Translations under genes and position numbers: made by a program | Shown here: positions 32,409 through 43,503 of the stretch, one piece after another | Numbering within the stretch: the first letter of the stretch is position 1 | Layout of the letters: each line of letters opens with the position of its first letter | Assembly: GCA_014058105.1 (NCBI GenBank) | Contig: JACGCM010002890.1 | Coordinates: 2,356,001-2,420,000 of the forward strand | Length of the DNA: 64,000 nt | Direction: 5' to 3' | Source of the DNA: Kingdonia uniflora | Lineage: Eukaryota; Streptophyta; Magnoliopsida; Ranunculales; Circaeasteraceae | The notes under the pieces: model-generated | The model's database searches: none | The model's input: only the letters and a program-made list of their open reading frames with translations | What the model was told of the DNA's origin: nothing

Positions 32409-33411
32409 TGAAACATCCATATTTGAAGTTTGTTTCATTTCGTGTCTAGAATAGGTGTTAGCACTACCTCGTGTTTCTTCGTCGTCAAAGAGTGCATGTG
32501 GAGCGACTACATCTGGACTAACACTGATCAGGTACGTGGGTTTACACATCTTCGCTAAAAAATATCAAGCCCTTATTATTTTACAAAATGCTAGAAAGGA
32601 AGTGATGTGTTTTGGAGAAAATAAGTTTCTGCTTGAACATGCTTTTGTTCTGTTCGAATACACCTTGTTCGAACAGACTCTTGTTCGGTTGGAATAGACC
32701 TTGTTCAAACAGACTTTTTCCATGTTCAAACATTTTACTCAGAACTCTGTTTCTTCGAATAAGATCTTTGGTCTGTTCAAATAAAACCTTGTCTGTTCGA
32801 ACATACTATTTCTCTATTCGAGCAGAGGTCGAGTTTTCAGTTTTTTGATAAAAGACATTCTTTCTTTTTATTATCTTCAACTCTTCCAAAATCTATTTTT
32901 CTAAGGCTTGAGATTTTAGAGAGAAAAAAGATTTCAATGAGCGATTCAATGAGAAGTAAAAGTCAAATTGAATCAATCGTAGATTTAAAAACCTAATCAT
33001 TGGATTTGCAAAGCTTGTGAGTTTCAAGTTTGGATGTTTTGACGGAAGATTGAAGCAAGGCGTTGTGAGAACGAAGAATTGATTGCAAGGAGCTTGATTA
33101 GAAAAGAGGTAACCATGGGATGTGTTTATCGAGTCTGTAAGTAATTGAACTTTTGTAATTCCGTTTCAATATTGGATTGTTTAGCTGTTGGGTGATTCGG
33201 CAACGACCTGTGGGTTTTTCTCCTGAGAAAGGTTTCCCACAGGGTTAAAATTTCTTGTTCTTGTGCTTGATGTACTTATGCTTGTTGACACTAGATAATT
33301 GAACAAACTTGAATTAGGCTAGGATTAAACCGTTAATTCAAGGATTTCGGACCTATTAATTTTGACCTAAATTAATCGAAATTGGTTAGTTTCAAGTGAT
33401 TAGAACTTTCA
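32409..33411 (+). repeat. 3' LTR of the truncated copia element
   Basis: 1,003 bp from TGAAACATCC to ACTTTCA, with canonical TG...CA ends, so the boundary is sharp. TTCGAAC arrays at about 32,630-32,830 correspond to those in the left LTR. AAACG follows at 33,412. Confidence 0.82.
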
Positions 33412-33416
33412 AAACG

Positions 33417-34153
33417 TTTCCTGTATATATTAGCAACAACAGATGGACAATCACAACTAATGGTGTCAATAGCCAAAAACAAATCACACTTTGCGCCATA
33501 CAATTTGTTTTTGTAATAAATAATATCACAAAGAGGTGGTACGAAATGATAAGGATAAAGTAAATTCCAAGCTACATCACCAGGTTTGTAGCAGATGAAA
33601 GTTCTATAGTATCAGAGAAGACTACGTGGACTATACAGTTGTGCTTCAAATTTGGGTCAGCTGACAAAGCAACCCTGTGCAGCAACTACTCTACGGATTA
33701 CAGTCCGCATACGGTCGGTGGTACCTTAAGAGGCTTCTTCCTGTAAGGATCCTTGTAATAGATTATCCGTGAGGGAGGCAGGGGTAGGCGGATTTTGTTA
33801 TTGACAAATAGGAATGGATTAAGTAGGTAAATTAAGGAGTTCTTCTCGCTTACTATAAGCAACCATCCGCTCTTTGAGCATGAAAAACACTTGTCACATA
33901 ATGCCGGTAGACGGAATTGGTAAACCCTACTCCTCAATGGATTGTAGAAGGTCATATATGTCTTAGTTTCGAACATCAAACTGGGCAAGGATCACAAATG
34001 AATGCAGTTGCTTAGATAGCTGCTGAAGAAATTCACTCCAAACAGACAACCAAAACTAGCTAGATCATTGAGTTTAGGAAGTCTGTTAAAGATATCGTCT
34101 ACAATATCACGTGGAAGTTTAGACCAATTGCGACCACGCCTTAGGGGAGTCAT
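33417..34153 (-). pseudogene. F-box/DUF295 (KIB-type) gene, broken
   Basis: From ATG 34,153-34,151 the minus strand reads MTPLRRGRNWSKLPRDIVDD and IFNRLPKLNDLASFGCL, an F-box that would bind SKP1 in an SCF ubiquitin ligase. After a frameshift comes CSKSGWLLIVSEKNSLIYLLNPF, and then, in another frame, FICYKPGDVAWNLLYPYHF with IIYYKNKLYGAKCDL. These are typical of the DUF295/KIB beta-propeller part of plant F-box proteins. At least two frameshifts and several stops are present. The C-terminal end is cut at the copia insertion (AAACG at 33,412). The ORF 33,698-33,988 is one piece of it. Confidence 0.6.
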
Positions 34154-35889
34154 AATTGATGAACTGTTATAAAAAGAGAGTCAATATATATATACCCATC
34201 TTGTAACAAATAGAAATGCTGCCAATCAAGCATATATAAGTTTCTTAGGCAATGCTAAATTAACTGTTAGGTTTTATTCTGTTTGTAGTAATGCATAATA
34301 TTATTTTGATGCTACCGAGATGTGAAAATAACGAGCTTGAGGGGAAAGGAACGAATAAAATGATCAATATATATTACCCCTACAAGAAAATGGGATGAAT
34401 AAACCTCCCTACTGTCTTTGTCAACGGGAGGGATTCTACTTTGCTCTCTTGCAAATGTGACTCGCAGAGTCTATATATCTAAAGTGCCAACTTGTGCAAT
34501 CCCCAATAATATGGTGGCGCCAGCCTTCGTTTCCTTAAGTTAGCAACACATATTATATCTTCTTTGCCATTACCTCTTTTCTTTTTCTGTTTTGGGGTTT
34601 AGGGATTATGATTAGGTTTTGTGGCAAATTTAAATTTGCCTCCAGATACTTAGCAATTCTAATAAATAATGCAATGAAACAAAAAAACAGATGTTATCGT
34701 ACCTACAAAAATGAGATTTAGGAGAGGTCTTCGCTCAGTCAATCTCTTTGATGTAATGGATAGAGCACACAAGAGCTAAGATGAAGATGAGAACAAGCGA
34801 GAAGTGGAGGTGCACCAGGATTTGTAGTGATGGGGTTGTAGCCTTTCTAGCCTTTTGTTGATTACAAGGATATGCAATATATTTATTCAAGATCTCCAAA
34901 TCTTTGTAACCATGGGGGGGGCTCAACATTTTTTTCTCTGCTCATCAACCAAGGATCAAGTCTAAAGGACTATTTGTCTCTATAAACACATGTCTTATGT
35001 AAAAACTATCCATGCACCTTCAACACTACTGCCATTGCCATGCTTTCATATAACCAACTAAAATTTTAGTCTCAGTGGCTAATAACTTCATGTTAAAGCC
35101 TATGCTAATTAACTCCAAGTATTTCAACTGCTTTCAGCTGTAACGAATACAATGTAAGAGTTGGAGTTCATAGTTCTTGATGCAGGCATGCAGTATATGT
35201 GGTAAGGACTAAGGATTACCGAGCTAAACTAGATAGGCACCAGATGGGCTTAACTTGGGAGTGGTGCCGTGGTTAAAAAGTAGGCCCGACATACCCCGGT
35301 TGGACCCAATCTCGTTTTTCTGAAGTCATAAGGCCGGGTTCATTAATGTTAGGGCTGGGCTAGCCCTGCTATGGCGCAATTTACACCCTCAGGTAGGATT
35401 TCCTATTTATTACTTTCAGTTATACGGGAAGGACTCTGTAATCAAAACTATTAATGTACTAGTACTAGTACTATTAATGTACAATTTATACATACATAAT
35501 TAACTCAAGACTCTGTAATCAAAACTATAATTGAAGCTCTAATTGTCGTCATCATCGCCATTACATCCGTAGTCAAATGAGAGTTCACCCAAAAAAGTGT
35601 TGTCCACTAATAGAAAAGAAAAAGAAATGCTTGATAGATGATTATGTATATGTGTTAAAGCTTATTCATGACAACTTATGCAACAACTAGTGGATTATAA
35701 TAAACTAAGGGAATGACAAGATCTCCCCGTAATCCAGCGTAAAGCCGCATCGTTAGCTGTAGATAATGTTAGAGATTAATTTAGATGACGCATTAGTATA
35801 AGCACATTCACGAAAGCCATAATATTCATTATCGTCAATAGAAATTACTTGGAAAAAGATGTTTGAAGAACCCCGCTAAATTTGGTTTA

Positions 35890-36490
35890 TGATGAAAGCA
35901 AGCTTTTTGAGCTTTTCCGTTAAAGAAGAGAAACCCAAGAGCATTTTGTTTGGCAAATTCTGTTAAGAAGGCTTTCTCCCCTTCACATACCAAAGATTAG
36001 ATTACCTACCTTAAACGTCTTTAATCGATTGCCTTTTAAGCTTTAAATGAGATCCTCTCAAGTCATTATCGATCGATCACAACCCAAACAGTACATAGAT
36101 TAAACCCATCTTTAAGTACAAATTAACTTGACAACAAATATAAAGCTCACAATTATATGCAACAATCAACTACTAAAGCAGCATGTTTGTTGCAAAATGC
36201 TCTTACATATACCATTAAACCCGATAATTAATATTCGTGTCCAGAAATGCTCATAACATTTAACTGAAAGCTAGCTTCTTGAGCTTTCCGCATTAGAAGG
36301 AAACTTCAAGAATCATTCGTTTGGGGAATTCCTGTTAACGAAGCTTTCTTACCTTCACATGCAAAAGAAGAGATTACTTACCTTAAACGTTTTTCATCGA
36401 TTGTTATTTTATGCTTCAAATGTGATTCTCTCAAGTTATTATAGATCATAAACCATTAACACTTATCAAATCCGCTTTTAAGTACAATGT
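35890..36490. repeat. Imperfect direct duplication of about 230 bp
   Basis: 35,890-36,125 and 36,264-36,490 align through blocks such as CTTTCT(C/T)(C/A)CCTTCACAT and TACCTTAAACGT(C/T)TTTAATCGATTG, and share a TTTTAAGTACAA end. The copies are clearly diverged. No coding potential; origin unknown. Confidence 0.5.
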
Positions 36491-37424
36491 GATTTAATTG
36501 ACAAAGAACATTAATATCCCAAGGGTTGTTCCAATAAAGTCAATCATGTTTGAGTCCGATAAACGGACCACTTGCAGCCGATTAATAAGAGCAACATATG
36601 TTCAACGTACAGCTGACGATATATCGAGACGCCCTAAACGCTAATAATATTTGGAGACACGGAGAAGACGTTTATACTTAATTAAGTACTTTAATTGGAC
36701 ACACCTTTTTATTTTTTCAAGCTTTTGGGCTTGCTTTTGATAAGCTTCTACCAATTATTAAGCTCTTCACATACTCAAACTCAGATGCTGCCAAAAAGCG
36801 AGAAAAAGACTAGCTTGATCACTTAGTTTTCCCATTGATTTCTCATGAAAAATCAAACCCTAAAAACATCTCTGTCCCTCATGAGAGAGGGAACTCATTT
36901 TGAGCCGTTGTCTTATGATCAATGACGACGAAATTAGCCGAAAGAGGGGACCAACAGATAAGGTAACCACACCATAAGTCATTTCCAGCCACCATTAAAA
37001 TGCACGGGCCATATGTCCCGTCATTTTCGAATTTGGAACTTTGCTATAATTTGCTTTCTTTCATTTCCTACCTACCTTACTTAGCTACAGTTTATCTTAA
37101 TTTTGGAGAAGAAAATTGTGAACTAAAGGTCTGCTGTACATAGATAATGTGTTGGAGAGGAAAATGGTGTACTAGGGCGAGCATAACTCGGATTGTGATT
37201 TAAGAAAAAGTAATTAAAATGAGCATTACCTTACTTTACAAGATAACAACTTAAATTAATCTGTCGACAACAAGTTAACGCAACCACCTACTCGCTAAGC
37301 AATCTTTGGATTCTTTTTTAGCTCAAGTAATTATCTACTAGCATAATATTTTCCCAACACATATACGATATGGAAAAATTAAAAGGGCAGGGGTAATTTG
37401 GTCCATCTAAAATTTGAAACTCTT

Positions 37425-37513
37425 TTGACCAATAGTAAATCTTGTCTTATTCATGATGACGTGGTGGGCGGGACACACTACTACTTTAACGGTAATATAA
37501 ATATTGGCGGGAA
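37425..37513 (+). promoter_or_regulatory. Candidate cis-elements in the NAC promoter
   Basis: Within 90 bp, and 120-205 bp upstream of the TATA box, lie TTGACC (W-box-like, 37,425-37,430), TGACGTGG (bZIP/G-box hybrid, 37,457-37,464) and TTGGCGGGAA (E2F-like, 37,504-37,513). Short motifs occur by chance, so only the clustering near the core promoter makes them notable. Confidence 0.3.
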
Positions 37514-37629
37514 TCAAAATTAACTAAACTTAGTCAGAGTTTAGGACCCACACTTTAATTTTTTTTTTCTTCCTTTCAAACAATCTAACTTCAACTTTCG
37601 GTCATCTTTTGATTGTTTCATGTTTGCTC

Positions 37630-37637
37630 TATAAATA
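37630..37637 (+). promoter_or_regulatory. TATA box of the NAC gene
   Basis: TATAAATA, followed by a CT-rich tract (TTCTTCTCTCTTTCTCTCCCTC, in part) at 37,655-37,682 typical of plant leaders. A start site about 30 bp downstream would give a 5' leader of roughly 420 nt before the ATG at 38,087. Confidence 0.6.
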
Positions 37638-37882
37638 CATATCTCTCGTTACTTTCTTCTTCTCTCTTTCTCTCCCTCTCCCCACTCAAAATCGCTCTTT
37701 GGGTCATTGTTTTTAACACTTCTTCCAATCAAAGATTCAATTTTTAAGAGATTTGACTGGTTTTTAGCTTCTGGGTAACTCGTTTTTATCAAAGTTTTAG
37801 TGTTTTTTGCAAGGTTTTTGATAGTGGGGTTTAGCGATATTAAAGGTTTTGGGGTGCTTTGGTAGGTGCGGTGGTTGGGCTT

Positions 37883-38059
37883 ATGATTGAACTAAACTTG
37901 TGTTTTGGAAGTATGATTGTGTCGTCAAATAGTTTAATTCTTTGGAAATTTTATACGTTTTTGTGTAAGAAGTTGTGTGTTGATCAAAGTTTTTACTACT
38001 GGATTTTCCAAATCTTCAATAGATACAGCTTGGATACGTGGTTTCAAGTTGTAGATTGA
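37883..38059 (+). other. Upstream ORF (58 codons) in the NAC leader
   Basis: ATG 37,883 opens MIELNLCFGSMIVSSNSL and ends FQVVD with a stop at 38,057-38,059, 27 nt before the NAC ATG. If the leader is unspliced, ribosomes would meet this frame first, and such a long uORF close to the main start should dampen translation. It may instead lie in a 5' UTR intron. No homology recognised. Confidence 0.35.
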
Positions 38060-38086
38060 TTCTTGTTTTTTGTTTTCTGTGTTGAA

Positions 38087-40231
38087 ATGGGGGAAGCGTC
38101 ATTGCCACCTGGTTTCCGGTTTCATCCAACTGACGAGGAATTAGTGAGTTACTACTTGAAGAGGAAAGTAGAGGGACAGAAGATTGAGCTTGAAGTGATC
38201 CCCGTGATCGATTTGTATAAATTTGAGCCATGGGAATTACCAGGTTGGTACTCTTTGGGCATAGCTTATCTTTTAGCTCATTTGTTAGATTTTTATGCAA
38301 AATAACAGTTCTATTTCAGAATCACAAAAAAATTTAAGTGTTGGCCAAATTTTCTGTAAACTTTCACAGTTGCTTTTATGCCACAACTCAAAATGAGAGG
38401 AGACGTTGGAGATATTTATCCAAAATAACAATTCAAACTTTTGTTGAAATCTTAGGGAAATTTAGTTGTGAACCGAAATTGCGGCAAAGTTTATTTCCTT
38501 AGTTCTTATAAATTGATTAATTACAGAGTTGAGTCGTGCTAGTTTCGACTTACGGCATAAGTTCCTTCACCAAAAACTGTTGAATTCCAGCAACTTTTCC
38601 GCTATTTATGCTCGAAAAGTTGTGTTTTGGTAATATTGAATAATAATTTGGACGTGCTTAGTGATCAATCATAGGTTAGGATAACTGGAATTCCCCTAAA
38701 AGTTAAAAAGTCGGACTAGTTGTTCTCTCGGTCGGGCATCTAGCTTTGTCATTAAATGTTCAATCGGACTCCTGTTAGTGGACGAGATGTATTTAATGAG
38801 TAAAATAAAAAATGAAGTTTGCTACTTTTAGCAGCAAAAATTCCTTTACTGTTGCTTTAGTTTTGAGCAAGTTTACGAACTCTGATTTGTTTAATCTGAG
38901 CTGCAGATAAGTCATTCCTCCCAAGACGAGATATGGAGTGGTTCTTCTTCTGTCCCCGCGACAGGAAATACCCAAACGGCTCACGAACAAACAGAGCTAC
39001 TAGATCTGGTTACTGGAAAGCCACAGGAAAAGATCGAAAAGTTGCCTCTCAGTCTGAGGTGATTGGGTTTCGGAAATCTCTTGTTTTCTACCAAGGACGA
39101 GCGCCCTTAGGAGATCGAACGGAGTGGTACATGCACGAGTATCGCCTTTGCGATGATCTATGTAGTCTGGTAAAATTTTAGGACTTCTCTACAATTCTCT
39201 TAATTCCATCTTTACCAAGTCTGTCTTTAATTCTGCATATTTCAGACTACAATAATTCCAAATGCTTCTTTGCAGGGAGCTTTTGCTTTGTGTCGTATAG
39301 TCAAGAAGGATCTTCAAGGACTGAAGACGAATAATCTTAAAGGAGAATTTAAATCCAAGAACGTCGCAAGGTCTTCTTCCCCTGTAAACTATGCACAAAC
39401 AAGATGTTCAAGCGAACTCTTAAGTGTCTCCCATGAATCATCTCCACAGATTATTAACCAATACAGTGAGAGTAATTATTCAAGCCCGATTTCTTCTCCG
39501 TATGGAAGTATGAGAATGGGGGAGCTCGAACCAACTTCGAACAGGACCCCGTACTATACCAACCCTGATCTACTTCTCGAGACCTCGGTATATATTGAAC
39601 TAATAGGAGTCGTATTTTGATTATTTATACATAGAGAAACATTGCAAAGGTCGAGACAAGTTCCTTCGATTTCCTTCTCCATTATGATATTAGATCAGAG
39701 TCTCAATTGTTAAGTTTCAACTATTTTATTTTATACTAATACAATTTCTCTTTGGCAGACTCCCCATGTTTACCAGCAGGGGCTAGGCATTGTGTCTGAA
39801 TCTTTACCAAATTGCGAGTTCTCAAACCCAATAGCTTCATGGCAGCAATGTGATCCGTTGGAATTTGCTCCCAATTCATGCTACACAAACTTTACACAAG
39901 AGGCTGATCAAGCGAATGAACTAAACTTCATGCCGCCTTATACGGAACCCTTAAATTACATGGGATTGGATGCTGGAGCTAATGATCCCATATATCAAAC
40001 CCTCGAATGGACTGATTCACTAAGAACTTCAATCCCATCAATCAATGGTGTGTATCTGTATTCAAAACTTTCAAAGTTGAGGAAACTTATAATAACTCCA
40101 CATATTTGAAGCTCATTTATGGTTTTAATGCAGGATTTGAATTTTGGAACCCAGTGGAATCTCCTATGCTTTGTCGCCAAACCAGTGAAGATTGGAGTAT
40201 GGGGGAGTTTACTGGCCTATGGTTGAAATGA
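38087..40231 (+). CDS. NAC domain transcription factor (ANAC071/ANAC096-like), five exons
   Basis: Exons: 38,087-38,243, 38,907-39,169, 39,276-39,587, 39,759-40,047 and 40,134-40,231, all with GT-AG introns in consistent phase, giving 1,119 nt and 372 residues. The NAC domain takes residues 6 to about 150. Subdomain A is [20 protein letters not shown] is [13 protein letters not shown] has [20 protein letters not shown] and ATGKDRK, D has [20 protein letters not shown], and E has [10 protein letters not shown]. This domain binds DNA as a dimer in the nucleus. The C-terminal half ([28 protein letters not shown]) is the activation region. [10 protein letters not shown] and [17 protein letters not shown] place it with Arabidopsis ANAC071/096/011, which are linked to wound and auxin responses; that assignment is by memory of the family. 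No stops or shifts: this is the only gene here that looks functional. Confidence 0.9.
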
Positions 40232-41548
40232 GACTACTTTGGTGCTTGTGATATGAAGGGCAATGCTGACTGAGACTGGAAAACAATCTAAGACAACAAC
40301 TTTTAGGATTGCTCTTGGAGTAGAAAATCTCAAGTACTACATGTTAAAGTATAGTATAGTAATAAGAACCGTCTCCTTGTGAATATCATTTTTATCGATT
40401 TTCACTGGGAGATGTGTTCATGGTTAAGTGTAAGAGCTTCTTATGTATTTTTCGCTGCTAAAAACTTACGGTGGGTTTCTTTCATGGACGCCATCCTCTG
40501 TACTGTATCTTGTAAGGGATTACTTTTTTACAATTCCCTAATTGATATGTTTGTATTCCTATACTTTAATGGGTCCTCTGCAATGTTTATTGCAAGGGAA
40601 TGACAATGTAAAGGATTACTATTTAACATTCCCCTAATTGTTATGCTTGTTTCCCCATATTTATAATGGACGTCAAGGTAGAATACAAAAAATGGCATAC
40701 AAAAATATTACAACACCGTTATATCAATTTGAGTTTTACTTTTCATTGGTGAATTTGTATGTCAGGGATAGGGTAAGTGTTGTTTGCTTTATATGTACTT
40801 ATTACTGATCTCAACATAATTCATCACGTCTTGTACTTTAGTAGTATCTGAAGTTTCGGCTGATAAAGTTTTTTTTCCTCATGGCTTAAAAGACGGGTCA
40901 TATATTGTATTACTTGTAACTTTCCCCTCTTATACTTGAGTGCAAATTTAATTGCCGAAATGGATAGCAACGTTTGTTCAGTCAATGTTATGGAGTGGTA
41001 TGCCAATATGTAATGTGGGTAAATCTCAGTGGTGTTATGACATGAATCTACGAACGCGGAAGTGAGATTCTTAAGAATAATCATATTGTTTATTAGGTTT
41101 AGAGAAAACTGTAGTTTTTACTAAAATAACTTAAACCTCATTAGCAACTACTGAACAAGATTACATCACCCTCTACCTTTATAACTTAGGTTTCTATAAG
41201 TTCACTTCTACTATAACTCTCCTAACCTATCCAATTAGGAAACTAACCTAAAAAGTAGAAACTACTAATAATTCACATAGATCTCTCCAATAGAGCATAA
41301 GCTAAGCATAAACACTTAGGTCACACGGGGATAGACGACCCTATGGGGAAGTGCCACGTCATGTTAACTCATTCAACAACTATTGGTGAGGCGAGATTAA
41401 TATTATCAGTAACTCATCTTATGCAGGCAAGATTGAAAACTTGGTAGGTAGAGTTGAGAACGCAATTTAGTAGGGATTTTGAAGACTACAAAGGCCTGAA
41501 ATTGAAGATATAAAAAAGGTGTCTTATGCAGTTATGCTTAGTTATGGA
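40232..41548. other. NAC 3' flank and intergenic DNA
   Basis: The first 400 bp probably hold the NAC 3' UTR, with AATAAG-like signals near 40,360. Beyond that no gene is recognised. The ORFs at 40,379-40,603 and 40,824-41,084 have no domains. Confidence 0.4.
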
Positions 41549-42309
41549 CATTGTTGGGGAGAACATGCGGAATACATCCACCGTGCAATGTGGCTTTATC
41601 CGTTATCCTCATGATATACAAATAATCAACCAAGAAACATAGACACAATAATTCATGCACACATAACCCAATATTTATCGGAGGTTCACCCTAAGGCTAC
41701 TCCCCCCATTAAGTTAGAAATCTACTATGTATCCAAGTTCAATTACAAACCCTCAAGAGATTCTAACGAACTTAGAATTCTCTAATCTCATAATACCCTC
41801 ACATAGATTTACAAGAGAATAAGAAAAACAAGAGATCCATCAAGAATCCAAAGATTACCTCAACAAAGACCAAGTTGCATAACTTCTTCTTAAAACCCTT
41901 TAATCCTTTCTCTTCCTTGATTTCCCATCTTAGCAACCAAGAGGTACTTCCCCTCTCACCATCAAATCCCAAGAGAGCACCCTCCACCTTCTTCCTTGTA
42001 AAGACCAACTCTTTACAAGGTCTATCATAGAGATTACATCTCTTCTAGATTTCAAGTTACTCTCGTAGAGACTTTTTAACTCACACACTGTATAAAGACT
42101 TTGAACTCATACTCTATATTTATAGACTCTCTATTAGGTCATCAGCGAAGTACGCATCACGAGATAAACCATCGCCTTGGAATAAATCCCCTTCAAAACA
42201 CACTTAACAAAACAAACACTGCAGTTTTCGTTCGAACGACCTAAGTCTCGCTCGAACGACTTTATGTTTCGTTCGAACGACTTCCTCTGTTTTGAGCCGT
42301 AACCTAACA
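41549..42309 (-). repeat. copia LTR on the minus strand
   Basis: 761 bp, bounded by TGTTGGGG at the left and CCTAACA at the right. On the minus strand it begins TGTTAGG right after a polypurine tract, so it is a 3' LTR. A TATAAATATAG box lies at about 42,114-42,126 on the minus strand. Three CGTTCGAACGAC-type palindromes at 42,228-42,282 lie upstream of it. No matching right-hand LTR was found. Confidence 0.6.
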
Positions 42310-42320
42310 ATCTCCACTTT
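42310..42320 (-). other. Polypurine tract of the copia LTR at 41,549-42,309
   Basis: Minus strand AAAGTGGAGAT immediately before TGTTAGG. The same arrangement (AAGTGGGAGAT then TGTTGGG) occurs at 50,428-50,438 for the intact copia element. Confidence 0.6.
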
Positions 42321-43485
42321 GGCGAAAAAACCTCAATTCATGTCATCATTGAACATCCATAGCGCGAACAAACTCATCAACAAAACCACTTAACTTGTTT
42401 ACTTCGTATCCGCTACCTACGATCAAAACATTTTCGTACCCAAAATCGGATACCTTCGTAGCTTTTTAGCAATGAACATCTAACTTACCACATAAGATGT
42501 TCAATGTTCAATATTCAATGTTCAGATTTGATTAGTAGGGCGGCTGATCTAGTTGGCTTGTCTCCTTGTCCGTAGTAAATCCAAACTTGGTTATTTTGAA
42601 TAAAATATCCCACTCCTTGTACTTTTTATTGTACATTATTATAGATTTGATTAGTCGTCAATGTGCAGGTCTTTTAATGATTAACTGAGTTGAAGATGTA
42701 ACTATGATAGTGATACTCTTACTAAGGGAACTTAACTATGTAAATGATCCATAGCTTCAACTTGGAGTAACATCTTCAAGTAAGAAAAGAATATGAGCCG
42801 CTGAGCGTCGTTTGCCGCCCTTTGCCCTCTCTTTTATACAAGATTCTAAGTAAAGTGATTCTGCACTCATGGAGCTTTAGTCATTTTGTTTAAACTACTT
42901 CTGATGGAAGACACCCTTTATGCAACACCAATGTCTTAATTCTTTTTCTCATCGGAATTTTATTGAGAATTAGATGCTGCAACCCCTTTTCCCGGACCCA
43001 TCCAGGAATGATCCTACACTAAAGTGTCTTTTTGTTTGTAAGTAAATGAAGGCGGAACCGCAACCTCAAGATTAGAATCCCGAACACCGTCCTTCTTATC
43101 ATTTTTGAATCTATATACATAATCTATCATATAAATGTCTTATCGATTTTGAAGTTTCCAAAGGAAATGTTTCATGTCTCTGTGAGGAAGATATCGTTAT
43201 GATAGAGACCATCATCACCCCTATTATGCAACACTAATCCTGCTGCCAAATAACCTACAAGGAGTGATGGAATTAAACATGCAGAATACATGAATCCTTT
43301 ATATCAGAATAAAGAACCACAATAGACCAAATAGGCAGTAAGCCTACTAAGTAAGAATAGTCATAGATAACAAAATTATTCATCGGAAGCTCCAAAAACA
43401 GGGAATAAACAATAAAAGACGATGAAAGATTTCACATGAAATAGGTTAAGCCAACTCACTTGCTTTCTCTAGAACGAGCAATGTG
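42321..43485 (-). other. Probable eroded internal remnant of that copia element
   Basis: The sequence next to the PPT should be the 3' end of the element body, but no RT or RNase H motif can be read. AACATGCAGAATACATGAATCC near 43,278 resembles the LTR start AACATGCGGAATACATCC (41,560), hinting at a fragment of a second LTR. Otherwise unassigned. Confidence 0.3.
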
Positions 43486-43503
43486 GCACGCGCTAGCGCG
43501 TGC
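43486..43503. repeat. Perfect 18-bp palindrome
   Basis: GCACGCGCTAGCGCGTGC is identical on both strands and stands out as GC-rich in AT-rich DNA. Flanks extend it loosely (TGTG before, CACA shortly after). It lies in no recognised gene. Confidence 0.6.

Larger units (their letters stand above)
34154..37600. other. Intergenic region between the F-box pseudogene and NAC gene
   Basis: About 3.4 kb of AT-rich DNA with no supported gene. A minus-strand ORF at 34,735-34,929 has a hydrophobic stretch but no homology I recognise. The interval holds an imperfect duplication (35,890-36,125 and 36,264-36,490) and the distal NAC promoter. Confidence 0.45.

Noticed and set aside
34735..34929. Minus-strand ORF with a hydrophobic stretch
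   Set aside because: No family resemblance, no splice or promoter context, length within chance expectation for AT-rich DNA.
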